Shown here one piece after another: positions 1-8,254 of a stretch of 64,000 nucleotides of DNA. The notes under the pieces were generated by a model. That model ran no database searches. It had not been told where the DNA came from and worked only from the letters and a program-made list of their open reading frames with translations. Source of the DNA: DATDVC01 sp964601125 (lineage in GTDB: Bacteria; Patescibacteriota; Minisyncoccia; Phycocordibacterales; WO2-35-19); assembly GCA_964601125.1 (NCBI GenBank), contig CAZRKB010000001.1, positions 1 to 64,000 on the forward strand, in the 5' to 3' direction. Numbering within the stretch: the first letter of the stretch is position 1; every line of letters starts with the position of its first letter. The position numbers and the translations under genes were made by a program.

Positions 1-28
1 TTAAAATTGATAATTTAATTAAAACAAC

Positions 29-1240
29 TTATTGGATACCGCCAGCGATATTATAAATCGGCATAAGAACTGACGCCAGCAAAATACCTACACCGACGCC
101 GAGAGCCACGATCATAACAGGCTCAATAAGACCGACGAGAGTATCAACGGCATTTATCACCTCTCTTTGGTAGAACTTGGACATAGTTTTCATGATATTG
201 CCAAGCTCGCCGGACTCTTCGCCCACCTTGACCATCTGCACCAAAATGCCGGGCATCTCCTTCCTCTCACTTAAAGCAAGCGAGAGCGCCTGACCAGCCT
301 TAACCTTAACCATGGCTTCATCGAGCACTTCTTTATAGACCTGGTTGTCTATCACAGCAGAAGTAACTTCAAGAGCTTTGAGCATGGGAATACCGGAGAG
401 GACCATGGCACTCATGTTGTCAGAAAAGCGCGAAAGGTAAAGCTTTTTGTAAAGCTCGCCCACATACGGCACATCAAGCCTGGTATTCGAAATCCACCTC
501 GCACCCTCTTCGGTGCGACTGTACCAAACCACTGAAGCAATAAACACGATAAGGCCCATTATCATATAGACCCAGTTGTGGACGAAGAGGTCACTAACCC
601 AAAAAACCACTTTGGTGTAAAAAGGGATTTCCTGGCCTGATTCTTTTATAATAACCCCAATTTTTGGAACTATGACTGTAAACATCAGCACCATAACAGC
701 GATGAAAGTAAAAATGACGAAAGCGGGATAAATGAGAGCGTTTTTGGCTTTAGAATTAACTTCATAATTACGATCAAGATAGTCGGCTAAATATGAAAAA
801 GCCTGATCAATGTGCCCCGACTCTTCACCGGATTTAATCATGTTTACATAAAAGTCGGAAAAAATGCTCGGATGTTTTGAAAGAGCGGCCGAGATAGAAG
901 CCCCACCTTGCAAGTCATCGACTATTTCTATCATGTGCTTCCTCAGGGTAGGATTTTCGGCCTCAGCCCCGATCAGCTTAAAAATTTTCAGGGCCGAAAC
1001 CTGAGATTCGAACAAGGTTGACATCTGCCTCGACAAAATAACTATATCCTTATTTGAAACTCTATTAAGCCAAGGGATTTTCTTTAAAATATCTCCGTCA
1101 TCGTCTTCTTTTGATTTGACTGACGAAACTACAAGCCCCCGCCTCTGTAGAGTAGCTATGGCAGCGTCTTGATTGAAAGCTTCGATTTCGCCCTCTTCCC
1201 TTCCTCCTTCTTTATTTATAGCTTTGTATATAAACAGCAT
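29..1240 (-). CDS. pilC: Type IV pilus inner-membrane platform protein PilC (GspF family)
   Basis: This is the polytopic platform protein on which the pilus ATPases PilB and PilT act to add or remove pilin. At 403 aa it has the usual family length. The two T2SSF repeats are visible: each carries a GEESG motif (about residue 138 and about residue 340) and is followed by hydrophobic segments (about 165-195, 222-242 and 370-398). It is the last gene seen of a minus-strand pilus operon and lies 18 nt after pilT, so it is probably co-transcribed. No Shine-Dalgarno precedes the ATG. Family assignment is secure; the direction of pilus motion is not deducible from it. Confidence 0.96.
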   Translation of the reverse strand: MLFIYKAINKEGGREEGEIEAFNQDAAIATLQRRGLVVSSVKSKEDDDGDILKKIPWLNRVSNKDIVILSRQMSTLFESQVSALKIFKLIGAEAENPTLRKHMIEIVDDLQGGASISAALSKHPSIFSDFYVNMIKSGEESGHIDQAFSYLADYLDRNYEVNSKAKNALIYPAFVIFTFIAVMVLMFTVIVPKIGVIIKESGQEIPFYTKVVFWVSDLFVHNWVYMIMGLIVFIASVVWYSRTEEGARWISNTRLDVPYVGELYKKLYLSRFSDNMSAMVLSGIPMLKALEVTSAVIDNQVYKEVLDEAMVKVKAGQALSLALSERKEMPGILVQMVKVGEESGELGNIMKTMSKFYQREVINAVDTLVGLIEPVMIVALGVGVGILLASVLMPIYNIAGGIQ

Positions 1241-1258
1241 GGCGGATTTTTAATATTT

Positions 1259-2308
1259 TTACAGCATTTTTTCTAGCGCGCGCGGATTTGTCGAATAAAG
1301 ATAGGCATTTTCAAGAGTAATAGCTCCCTGATTAACCCTCTGTACCAAGCATCGGTTGAAATCAATCATGCCTGACTGGGAACTTGTTTCTATGACGGTA
1401 TCTATCTCGTGGGTACGCTTGTCTCGGATAAGGTTTGAGACAGCAGTATTGTTTATAAGAAGCTCATAAGCCGGTACCCTACCACCCGATATTTTTGGTA
1501 TAAGCCTTTGAGAAAAAACTCCCGAGAGAGAGGCGGCAAGTTGGATACGGATCTGATTTTGTTGAGTAGCGTCAAAGGAGTCAATGATACGATCAACAGC
1601 TTGAGCGGCATTGTTGGTGTGCATAGTAGAGAATACCAAGTGGCCGGTCTCTGCAGCGGTAACTGCTGTCGACATGGTATCAGCATCTCTCATTTCACCC
1701 ACCATTATCACATTTACATCGGCCCTAAAAGCGTCGTGCAGAGCCGAAGCGAAACTAGGAGTGTCAGAGCCCACTTCGCGCTGATGTATGACAGACTTTT
1801 TGGGAGTAAACAAATACTCGATCGGGTCCTCGATGGTGATTATATTTTCGAGCCTTTCATTATTTATAATCTCAACAAGAGAAGCCAGAGTGGTAGATTT
1901 GCCGTGCCCAGTAGGGCCTACCACTATAAAGAAACCGGATTTAAGTCTTGCAAAATTGGCTAAAGATGGGGGCAAATCGAGCTCTTCAAGAGTTTTTATA
2001 TTTTTTGAAATATGCCTAAAGGCTGCACACATCCTTTGCTGATCCATAAAAACATGAGCTCTAAATCTCTCAGCGCCATAACTATAAGCAAAATCAGCAC
2101 TTTGATTAGTTTTAAAATACTCTTTCTTTGCATCAGAAAGAACCTTACCCAAAGCCGTTTCCATATCGGCCTTGGTAAATTTAGGATATTTAGTAAGAGG
2201 AACTAATTGGCCTGCAATCCTAATCATCGGGTGCCTACCATCAGAAATATGAAGGTCAGAAGCCCCTTCCTTGACCACTAACCCGACCAAAGTATCTAGA
2301 TCACTCAT
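1259..2308 (-). CDS. pilT: Type IV pilus retraction ATPase PilT
   Basis: This is a hexameric cytoplasmic ATPase that powers pilus depolymerisation. Its 349 aa are typical. The Walker A motif GPTGHGKSTT is at residues 131-140, the Walker B/Asp-box VIMVGEMRD at about 200-208, and a C-terminal SNLIRDKRTHEI stretch at about 291-302 resembles the AIRNLIRE motif that separates PilT from PilB. The ATG overlaps the stop of the upstream response regulator by 4 nt (ATGA), indicating translational coupling. The presence of both PilB and PilT implies a dynamic, retractable pilus. Retraction is inferred from the family. Confidence 0.96.
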   Translation of the reverse strand: MSDLDTLVGLVVKEGASDLHISDGRHPMIRIAGQLVPLTKYPKFTKADMETALGKVLSDAKKEYFKTNQSADFAYSYGAERFRAHVFMDQQRMCAAFRHISKNIKTLEELDLPPSLANFARLKSGFFIVVGPTGHGKSTTLASLVEIINNERLENIITIEDPIEYLFTPKKSVIHQREVGSDTPSFASALHDAFRADVNVIMVGEMRDADTMSTAVTAAETGHLVFSTMHTNNAAQAVDRIIDSFDATQQNQIRIQLAASLSGVFSQRLIPKISGGRVPAYELLINNTAVSNLIRDKRTHEIDTVIETSSQSGMIDFNRCLVQRVNQGAITLENAYLYSTNPRALEKML

Positions 2309-2697
2309 TTTTCATTTTTAATTATTTTCATAACTTCAATGACCACCTCAGAAGGTGTGGCCGCCGATTTAACGATATAACCGCTTATACCAAGCGCCTT
2401 GGCGTCAGCAAGATTTTTTTCGTCATTTTGGTTTGTAAGCATAACTACAGGCGTCGTTTCTGCCAATTTTTCCTCGCGCAAATGCCTCAAAATTTCGATG
2501 CCGTCCATTCCTGGTATTACTATATCGAGAAGTATCAGATCAAATTTTGCTCCAGATTTTAATTTTTCAAACAAAGCAGGTCCAGACTTGCAAGTCTCAG
2601 CCGAAACTTCAGCAGTACCAAACTTGGTCACATACATATCGACTAAAAAGTCATCGTCATCGACTATCATTATTTTATAGTTTTTTTCTTCTGCCAT
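2305..2697 (-). CDS. CheY-like single-domain response regulator within the pilus operon
   Basis: This is a 130-aa receiver domain with no output domain. The acidic pocket (MIVDDDDF near the N-terminus), the phospho-acceptor Asp (LILLDIVIPGMDG), the conserved Thr (VVMLTNQ) and the Lys of the final loop (YIVKSAA) are all visible. It sits between pilB and pilT and overlaps pilT by 4 nt. That position suggests it controls pilus extension or retraction by binding an ATPase or PilM, as PilG/PilH-type regulators do in other bacteria. The cognate kinase is not adjacent; two kinases lie elsewhere in the window. The receiver identity is sure, the pilus role is inferred from context. Confidence 0.9.
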   Translation of the reverse strand: MAEEKNYKIMIVDDDDFLVDMYVTKFGTAEVSAETCKSGPALFEKLKSGAKFDLILLDIVIPGMDGIEILRHLREEKLAETTPVVMLTNQNDEKNLADAKALGISGYIVKSAATPSEVVIEVMKIIKNEK

Positions 2698-2754
2698 ATT
2701 TTAATTATAGCAAAATGACAAAATACAAGCAGTGAAAGGTGTTAAAAACCCAAC

Positions 2755-2808
2755 CAAACCACCTCCCCTCAATCGAGGGGAGGGTCCGCGAAGCGGGGGT
2801 GGGGTAGT
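2755..2808. repeat. Dispersed palindromic element (C/G-rich family 1), copy between cheY-like gene and pilB
   Basis: C-rich and G-rich arms (CCTCCCCTC ... GAGGGGAGG, then GGGGGTGGGG) match the palindromic family found at more than a dozen places here. This copy abuts the pilB stop codon directly and has an extra arm (CCGCGAAGCGG) in its centre. Confidence 0.8.
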
Positions 2809-4575
2809 CTATAAGCTATTATATTCCTCAAAAGGTATGACTCGCTCAAAGGCCTTGATGATCGCGTCGTCTTTCATGGTAAGCATACCTTTGGAACGTG
2901 CATATTTCCAAATATCTTGTTCTGTTGGATTTTTAAGTATGATCTGCTCTATTTCCCTATCAATAGACAGCACTTCCATCACTGCCACACGTCCTCTCAC
3001 TCCGGAAGGACAGTCTGGGGCAGGCGAAATGTCATATACTTGATCGCCCAATTTTATGTCTTTTCTATACTGCTCAGGAAGATCGGCAAATTGCTTTTCG
3101 ATCATAACTTTTATACCACCATCAACTTTTCTTGGCTTACCAGCACCAGGACAGAATGTTCTAGCGAGCCTTTGAGCGATAGCAACAATGAGAGTTGGTG
3201 CAATTAGGTATGGGTCAACCCCCATGTCTATAAGACGAGGAATAGCTCCGATAGCAGTGTTGGTGTGAATAGTAGAAAACACCAAGTGACCAGTAAGAGC
3301 GGCCTGTATAGCAAGCTGAGCCGTTTCTTTATCTCTGATCTCACCCACCATTATTATATCTGGGTCCTGACGCAGGGTTGTTCGCAGACCCGAAGCAAAG
3401 GTGTAACCAATGTCTGGACGAACTTGTGATTGACTCATGCCCACCATGTTGTACTCAATTGGGTCTTCGAGAGAAAGCACGTTCTTGTGATCTTTGTCTA
3501 CTTCATTGAGCATCGAATAAAGAGTGGTTGATTTACCAGAGCCAGTAGGGCCACAAATCAGTATCAGTCCGTAAGGCCGATTTATAGCGTCCATTATTTT
3601 TTCAAGATTACCCTTACTTATGCCAAGCTCAGAAAGTTTCCTGATACCCTTTTCTTGATCAAGAATACGGATCACCACCTTCTCACCAAAGTAAGTTGGG
3701 AATGTTGATACACGAAAATCAACCTTTCTTTCGTTTAACTTGGCGCTAAATCTGCCGTCTTGAGGTTTACGCTTCTCATCAAGTCTCATATTAGACATGA
3801 TCTTGATCCTAGCGACGACAGCCGAATGCACCCTCATGGGCAAAACCAGAGAGGTGTTCATCACTCCATCAACACGGAAACGCACTCTTATATTTGAGGC
3901 TCCAGGCTCTATGTGTATGTCAGATGCCCTTCCATCAATTGCATACCTTAGTATGGTAGCCACTATTTTTGTAACCGGAGCATTTTGTATTATTTTGGCA
4001 CCCTCAGTATCAGAACCATTGAGATCATTCTCTTCCTCCTGTTCTTCTGTTAGTTTTTTCTTTTTTTCCTTTTCGGTTTCTTCTTCTTTTTCCCCTGGTT
4101 CAGTAACAAATTCAGTTTCAAGCTCGGTCAGAGCCTTAGTAACCTCGCTTGAAAGACCTTTGTACAGATTTATTACTTTATTGAAATCTTCTGTCGATAT
4201 TAAGTAAATCTTAAATGGAAGATTTACTTTTGAAGATATAAAGTTAAGCGCGTCCTTTGCTGAAATATTGTCCGGATCTTCCATGCCCACTTCCAAAACT
4301 CCATTATTTAGACCTATTGGTACGAAGCGATAGTAAACGGCAGCTTCCTCTGAGATATATTCGAGTATTTGGCTGGTGATGGCTGTCACATTAACTGATT
4401 TGACCGGTACTGAATGATACTCGCCTTTGGCTTTCAAAATATCTTCTTCGCTAACACCCATAGAAAGCAGCACTTCTTCAAAAGTTTTCCCAGAAGAATC
4501 GCCCCTCTCTCTTATTTTGGGGATATCTTTTGTTTCTATTACTCCCTGTTTAGCAAGCACATCTAAAATACTCAT
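2809..4575 (-). CDS. pilB: Type IV pilus extension ATPase PilB (GspE family)
   Basis: This cytoplasmic ATPase drives pilin polymerisation. It is 588 aa. The N-terminal about 150 residues form a GspE-N/MshEN-like domain, followed by a charged Glu/Lys linker (about 155-190). Walker A GPTGSGKSTT is at 342-351 and Walker B IIMVGEIRD at about 407-415. The C-terminal zinc-binding region, normally four cysteines in two CxxC pairs, is reduced to Cys475 and Cys522 (FCPGAG and DCPSGVRGR), so the zinc site looks lost. The gene is 78 nt downstream of the 92-aa gene and is followed by a palindromic repeat that abuts its stop. Identification is secure. Confidence 0.96.
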   Translation of the reverse strand: MSILDVLAKQGVIETKDIPKIRERGDSSGKTFEEVLLSMGVSEEDILKAKGEYHSVPVKSVNVTAITSQILEYISEEAAVYYRFVPIGLNNGVLEVGMEDPDNISAKDALNFISSKVNLPFKIYLISTEDFNKVINLYKGLSSEVTKALTELETEFVTEPGEKEEETEKEKKKKLTEEQEEENDLNGSDTEGAKIIQNAPVTKIVATILRYAIDGRASDIHIEPGASNIRVRFRVDGVMNTSLVLPMRVHSAVVARIKIMSNMRLDEKRKPQDGRFSAKLNERKVDFRVSTFPTYFGEKVVIRILDQEKGIRKLSELGISKGNLEKIMDAINRPYGLILICGPTGSGKSTTLYSMLNEVDKDHKNVLSLEDPIEYNMVGMSQSQVRPDIGYTFASGLRTTLRQDPDIIMVGEIRDKETAQLAIQAALTGHLVFSTIHTNTAIGAIPRLIDMGVDPYLIAPTLIVAIAQRLARTFCPGAGKPRKVDGGIKVMIEKQFADLPEQYRKDIKLGDQVYDISPAPDCPSGVRGRVAVMEVLSIDREIEQIILKNPTEQDIWKYARSKGMLTMKDDAIIKAFERVIPFEEYNSL

Positions 4576-4653
4576 ACGATTTACTTTATTTTATCGCACC
4601 GCAAAAGGTTTTCAATATGTTCGATTAAAAAATTATAAAAAGTGTCCTTGTCT

Positions 4654-4932
4654 TTAATTCGAAGAAAACGGGTTGGTTTTACCAACTGGCAAATTAGGAA
4701 GCGGTATTTCTAAACTCTCCAAAGTGCTGATTTTAGGATCAGTGGCATCACCAGACGTGAAGTCTATACTCTCAACTTCCCTCAAAACTTGAATTATCTT
4801 TTCGCTCTCCACCACACTATCTGACATAAGACCCTGATCAATCGGGTCAGTAAATAATATTTTGTAAGCCACAATGACAATACCTACTAATATTACGGAG
4901 AGAACGGCTGTGTTTTGATTTTTTGATTTCAT
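4654..4932 (-). CDS. Small membrane-anchored pilus-operon protein of unknown family
   Basis: The 92-aa product has one N-terminal membrane segment (about residues 8-27, AVLSVILVGIVIVAYKILF) and a soluble tail that is probably on the outer face. It ends in a Pro-rich stretch (LPNLPVGKTNPFSSN). It lies 1 nt after pilO and upstream of pilB, where other bacteria carry pilP, and the terminal KTNPF is reminiscent of the NPF found in PilP. The size and lack of a beta domain argue against a full PilP. A PilP-like adaptor role is only a suggestion. Confidence 0.7.
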   Translation of the reverse strand: MKSKNQNTAVLSVILVGIVIVAYKILFTDPIDQGLMSDSVVESEKIIQVLREVESIDFTSGDATDPKISTLESLEIPLPNLPVGKTNPFSSN

Positions 4933-4933
4933 A

Positions 4934-5476
4934 TTATTTAACCCAATATGTTTCGAATTCTACTTTATATGAATATACATTATCGTCTCCAGTCTCTATA
5001 TTTACTGATCTTACGTCCAACACACGCATGCTTTTTTCTAAACGGTCCATAAATAGATTGAACCTATCGTAAGACGCGTCAAAAGAAAATCCGACAATGG
5101 CCGATCTGTATGGCTTGGGAGGAGCTGCATCAGCAATAGAAGACCCGACAGAAGAATCAAGCTCTCTTAAAGTTATTGAATCTATCTTGATACCTTGCTC
5201 TGCACCAACTTCATCAATCTGAGAAACAAGCCTTACAAAATTTAGAGAATCTGGCAATACTGTGCTTATAACTTTCTTGTCTTCTTCTGAAATATTGTTG
5301 TATTGCTCTACCAAAGCGTTCTTTTTGTTTTCGATGTCAGCCACTAGCGCAAGAGAATCTTCATATTTTTTTTTCTCTTCAGATAGCGACCCGATTTCCT
5401 GGTAATAGGGGTAGGTAAAGGCGTATGCGACGCAAAGTGACAAAATAATGTATGAAAGTAATGATGTACCGCTCAT
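4934..5476 (-). CDS. pilO: Type IV pilus alignment protein PilO
   Basis: The 180-aa protein has an N-terminal membrane helix (LLSYIILSLCVAYAFTYPYY), a coiled-coil stretch (SLSEEKKKYEDSLALVADIENKK) and a C-terminal ferredoxin-like alpha/beta domain, which is the PilO layout. It would pair with PilN to align the inner-membrane platform with the pilus. It lies 4 nt after pilN in a tightly packed operon. Sequence identity in this family is low, so the call rests on architecture and synteny as well as on the residue pattern. Confidence 0.85.
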   Translation of the reverse strand: MSGTSLLSYIILSLCVAYAFTYPYYQEIGSLSEEKKKYEDSLALVADIENKKNALVEQYNNISEEDKKVISTVLPDSLNFVRLVSQIDEVGAEQGIKIDSITLRELDSSVGSSIADAAPPKPYRSAIVGFSFDASYDRFNLFMDRLEKSMRVLDVRSVNIETGDDNVYSYKVEFETYWVK

Positions 5477-5480
5477 TGTT

Positions 5481-6167
5481 TTAAATATTAAGATCGTTTA
5501 TGCTCGATTCTATGTCATCTAAATCTCCAAGATTCTCCAGGTCATCCACCGCCTGCAATACCGCTTGATCAACAACTTCGACCTGCTCCGGTATAAATGG
5601 AGAATAGACCACGATCTCAGGATCAACTATCACCTCAACCTTAAAAGTTACCCCACCCTCATCTCCAAGTCTTAAATCAGAAAAAGAAACTGAATTCCAA
5701 TACTGATTTTTGCTAAATAATTCTTCCTGAAGTGCCACAGTGGCGTACCTATCAGCCGAACCTTGCATTCTAACTTTAAGATCCCCACTCTGGGTATCAT
5801 ACTGAAAATCACTAAATGTGACTGCCTTTAGAGTAGAAGAAGAAAGGGAGCTCATAAAACCTGACGCCACCTGATGCTTATCGACAATTGATTGTATTAG
5901 AGCTAACTTGCGACTAAAAGACGCCATTTCTCCTATTTTGTCTCTGTCTATTGTTTTACCGGCATCAGCTAATTGGGTACGCAGATTTTCTATATTGCTT
6001 TTTAGTGTACTTTTATAAACGAACAGCCCGGCAGATGCGAGCACTGTAATAACAAAAATCGAGAGAGCAAGAACTCCCGCAACGCTGGTGTTTTTCTTTT
6101 TTACACCCACACTCTCCTCGCCACCGACACCTTTAGGTATAAAAGATGACTGAAATCCCTGAGCCAT
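5481..6167 (-). CDS. pilN: Type IV pilus assembly protein PilN
   Basis: The 228-aa protein has a short cytoplasmic N-terminus, a membrane helix (about residues 30-52, VLALSIFVITVLASAGLFVY) and a coiled coil leading into a ferredoxin-like domain. The usual PilN INLLP motif that binds PilM is not recognisable in the N-terminal segment (GFQSSFIPKGVG). An acidic C-terminal tail (DLENLGDLDDIESS) is an addition. Position between the pilM module and pilO supports the call. Translation starts at the ATG at 6167; there is no Shine-Dalgarno. Confidence 0.82.
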   Translation of the reverse strand: MAQGFQSSFIPKGVGGEESVGVKKKNTSVAGVLALSIFVITVLASAGLFVYKSTLKSNIENLRTQLADAGKTIDRDKIGEMASFSRKLALIQSIVDKHQVASGFMSSLSSSTLKAVTFSDFQYDTQSGDLKVRMQGSADRYATVALQEELFSKNQYWNSVSFSDLRLGDEGGVTFKVEVIVDPEIVVYSPFIPEQVEVVDQAVLQAVDDLENLGDLDDIESSINDLNI

Positions 6168-6215
6168 AGATAGACTAAATTATACATTACTTCACAAAAA
6201 ACAATGTCAAACTTT

Positions 6216-6425
6216 CTGTTGATTACTTATGTGTTTTATTTAGTAAATTTGAATGTGGAGAGGATTTGGTNNNNNNNNNNNNNNNNNNNNNNNNNNNNNN
6301 NNNNNNNNNNNNNNNNNNNNNNNNNNNNNNNNNNNNNNNNNNNNNNNNNNNNNNNNNNNNNNNNNNNNNNCTGTTGATTACTTATGTGTTTTATTTAGTA
6401 AATTTGAATGTGGAGAGGATTTGGT
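6216..6425. other. Scaffold gap of 100 N flanked by an identical 55-base duplication
   Basis: Bases 6216-6270 are repeated exactly at 6371-6425 on either side of a run of exactly 100 N (6271-6370). A duplication ending exactly at the gap edges is what a de Bruijn assembler leaves when two contigs overlap by k bases but are joined with a default gap. The real genome probably has one copy and no gap. The right copy carries the 3' end of the 6391-7056 gene. Confidence 0.85.
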
Positions 6426-7056
6426 CGTAATACCCATTAAAATTTTTATCGTTTGGATATGTGATTTTGTAAATTTTATTATTGTTTACAACAAAGACAG
6501 CGTTAGCTGAACCCCCAGGGTAAATAAAGAGTGATCGTATTGCCGGTTGTCCATCGATGCTTATATTAATAACATTTTGAGGAGTTGGGTCGGTGTCAAC
6601 AGCGACTCGATCAAACCAGGTACGCAAATCGCTATTGATTAAAACTTCATCAAACTCAGACATACAAAAATAAGTGCTTAGAGTATCAGTTCTTAGACAT
6701 TTTATAACGTTATCGTTATCTTTTGCTGGAGCATGTTCCTCTTCTTTCAAGAAACTTGGGTATTTGAATTCAAACCCATATTCCTCATTTCGGTAGGTTT
6801 TCCAATCGGTCATATCGACAGTCGAAGTGGCGATTTCGGTAGCGACAGCTCTACGAGCTGATCGAGGAGTAGCAGCGTATTCTGGTTCAAAATCGCTAGG
6901 CAAGTTGTAGAAAAACCAAATGGCATAAGCGCCCGATATGAGCATTATAGCAACAAGTGTGATCAAAAAATCATTGCTTTTTTTGCCGGCGCGCTTTTCA
7001 ACTGGAGAAAACGAGCCAGTCGGATTTTCAAATTGAGTTTTAAATTCTGGAGGCAT
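6391..7056 (-). CDS. Membrane-anchored protein of unknown function in the pilus operon
   Basis: The 221-aa product has a cytoplasmic N-terminus rich in Pro, Gly and Lys, one membrane helix (about residues 30-50, FLITLVAIMLISGAYAIWFFY) and an outside domain beginning with WKTYRNEEYGFEFKYP. The YGF-F-YP signature recurs at the start of many lipoprotein-like domains in uncultured bacteria and resembles the PsbP/MOG-like fold entry, but no family name can be given. It lies between pilM and pilN. Its 3' end falls in the duplicated flank of the N gap, but the reading frame is intact in the right-hand copy. It may be a lineage-specific pilus component. Confidence 0.75.
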   Translation of the reverse strand: MPPEFKTQFENPTGSFSPVEKRAGKKSNDFLITLVAIMLISGAYAIWFFYNLPSDFEPEYAATPRSARRAVATEIATSTVDMTDWKTYRNEEYGFEFKYPSFLKEEEHAPAKDNDNVIKCLRTDTLSTYFCMSEFDEVLINSDLRTWFDRVAVDTDPTPQNVINISIDGQPAIRSLFIYPGGSANAVFVVNNNKIYKITYPNDKNFNGYYDQILSTFKFTK

Positions 7057-7079
7057 TTTAATAAATTAAATAATAAAAA

Positions 7080-8189
7080 CTATATCTCCTGCAAACACCT
7101 CAAAGCTGCGCCGACTGCTACAGTAAACTCTGGCCCCGTAACTTTTAAAATATTTTCAAGAAAGGCCGGAGTTTCAACCTTACCAAACGGGTCACCTGAG
7201 ATCACTTCAACTTGGAAATTTTTGGCCGCCAAATCCCTAAAACCACGCAAGGCCGAACCGCCGCCGGTAAGATACACCGACTTTATGTTGCCATTTCTCT
7301 TTTTTTGAAATTCAAGCAAAAATCGGTTGGCTTCAAAAAAGATGTCGTCAGCGACCAGCGTCACCGCCTGCGAAAGATCTGTACCATTTTCAGCCACACC
7401 CATACCAATTGTTCTTTTTACCACTTCAGCCTCTTCTATTGGCACATTTAAAATGCGGGAAATATTTGAGGTTATATCTTGGGAACCGCGGTTTATGGTG
7501 TGCGAACTCTGCACAATACCTCTATCAATAATATAAAGCTTGGTAGTCGAGGCCCCCATATCAAAAATCATACTGGGACCACTAACCCCTTCGAGGATAG
7601 CTCTTATGGTGCTAAATATTTCTATTTCAAAAAATTTTGCATCTAACCCAGTGTTAGTAACAATCTCTTTGTATTGATTGATCATGTTGTTGTGTATCGC
7701 AACAAGAAGAATATCCAAATTTTTAATTTTCTTTTTACCTTTTTCTTCCGGCTCTATTTCTTCCTCACCTTCCAATTTAGGTATGATCGACCAATCTATG
7801 GTCACCTCAGAAATGGAGACAGGTATATACTTCCTTGCTTCTATGGATATCATCGAGGCAAGTTCCTTCTCTGGGATGTCAGGCATCTTTATTATTGAAA
7901 GCAGACTCGCCTTGAAAGGAACAGCCAAACCGCAAACCTTAGTAGTCAGAGCAACCTCTTTTTCTGCCAAAAGATCATTAACCGCCTCAATAATTTTTTT
8001 TGTTTCTAAGTTGGTGGCCTGACCGATAGCCGCTCCTCCATAAGGCCCGAGAGAGAGCTCGCCATAAGTATCGAGCACGGCCTTGCCGCCTTTTTTTTGA
8101 AGTTGTACAACCTTTATGGAAGAAGACCCGATATCAATTCCCAAAGCACTTGTTTGTTTCTTTTTGAATAAATCCTCAAAAAAACTCAT
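7080..8189 (-). CDS. pilM: Type IV pilus assembly ATPase-fold protein PilM
   Basis: The actin/FtsA-like cytoplasmic protein binds PilN and links it to the ATPases. From the chosen start it is 369 aa. Phosphate-1 motif LGIDIGSSSIKVVQL is near the N-terminus, the phosphate-2 motif MIFDMGASTTKLY is mid-protein, and the adenosine motif YLTGGGSALRGF near the C-terminus. A start 21 nt further upstream is possible, but the ATG at 8189 gives the family N-terminus and lies just 9 nt from a TATAAT box, implying an almost leaderless transcript. It is the first gene of the pilus operon. Confidence 0.95.
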   Translation of the reverse strand: MSFFEDLFKKKQTSALGIDIGSSSIKVVQLQKKGGKAVLDTYGELSLGPYGGAAIGQATNLETKKIIEAVNDLLAEKEVALTTKVCGLAVPFKASLLSIIKMPDIPEKELASMISIEARKYIPVSISEVTIDWSIIPKLEGEEEIEPEEKGKKKIKNLDILLVAIHNNMINQYKEIVTNTGLDAKFFEIEIFSTIRAILEGVSGPSMIFDMGASTTKLYIIDRGIVQSSHTINRGSQDITSNISRILNVPIEEAEVVKRTIGMGVAENGTDLSQAVTLVADDIFFEANRFLLEFQKKRNGNIKSVYLTGGGSALRGFRDLAAKNFQVEVISGDPFGKVETPAFLENILKVTGPEFTVAVGAALRCLQEI

Positions 8190-8198
8190 AATATTAAG

Positions 8199-8204
8199 AT
8201 TATA
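8199..8204 (-). promoter_or_regulatory. -10 element of the pilus operon promoter
   Basis: On the minus strand a perfect TATAAT ends 9 nt before the pilM ATG at 8189. A -35 hexamer is not obvious (GTCAAT lies 16 nt upstream). Transcription would start within a few bases of the start codon. Confidence 0.6.
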
Positions 8205-8221
8205 ACACAATGACCCTTCAA

Positions 8222-8248
8222 TTGACTTGGTCTTATGGTGAATAAAAT
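8222..8248 (+). promoter_or_regulatory. Promoter of the ComF-like gene, probably leaderless
   Basis: TTGACT (8222-8227) and TAAAAT (8243-8248) are spaced by 15 nt. The start site expected about 7 nt after the -10 coincides with the ATG at 8255, so the transcript would have no leader. It is divergent from the pilM promoter. Confidence 0.5.
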
Positions 8249-8254
8249 TGGACT

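Noticed and set aside
6253..6510. Open frame spanning the N gap on plus
   Set aside because: It is made mostly of N and of the antisense of the 6391-7056 gene.
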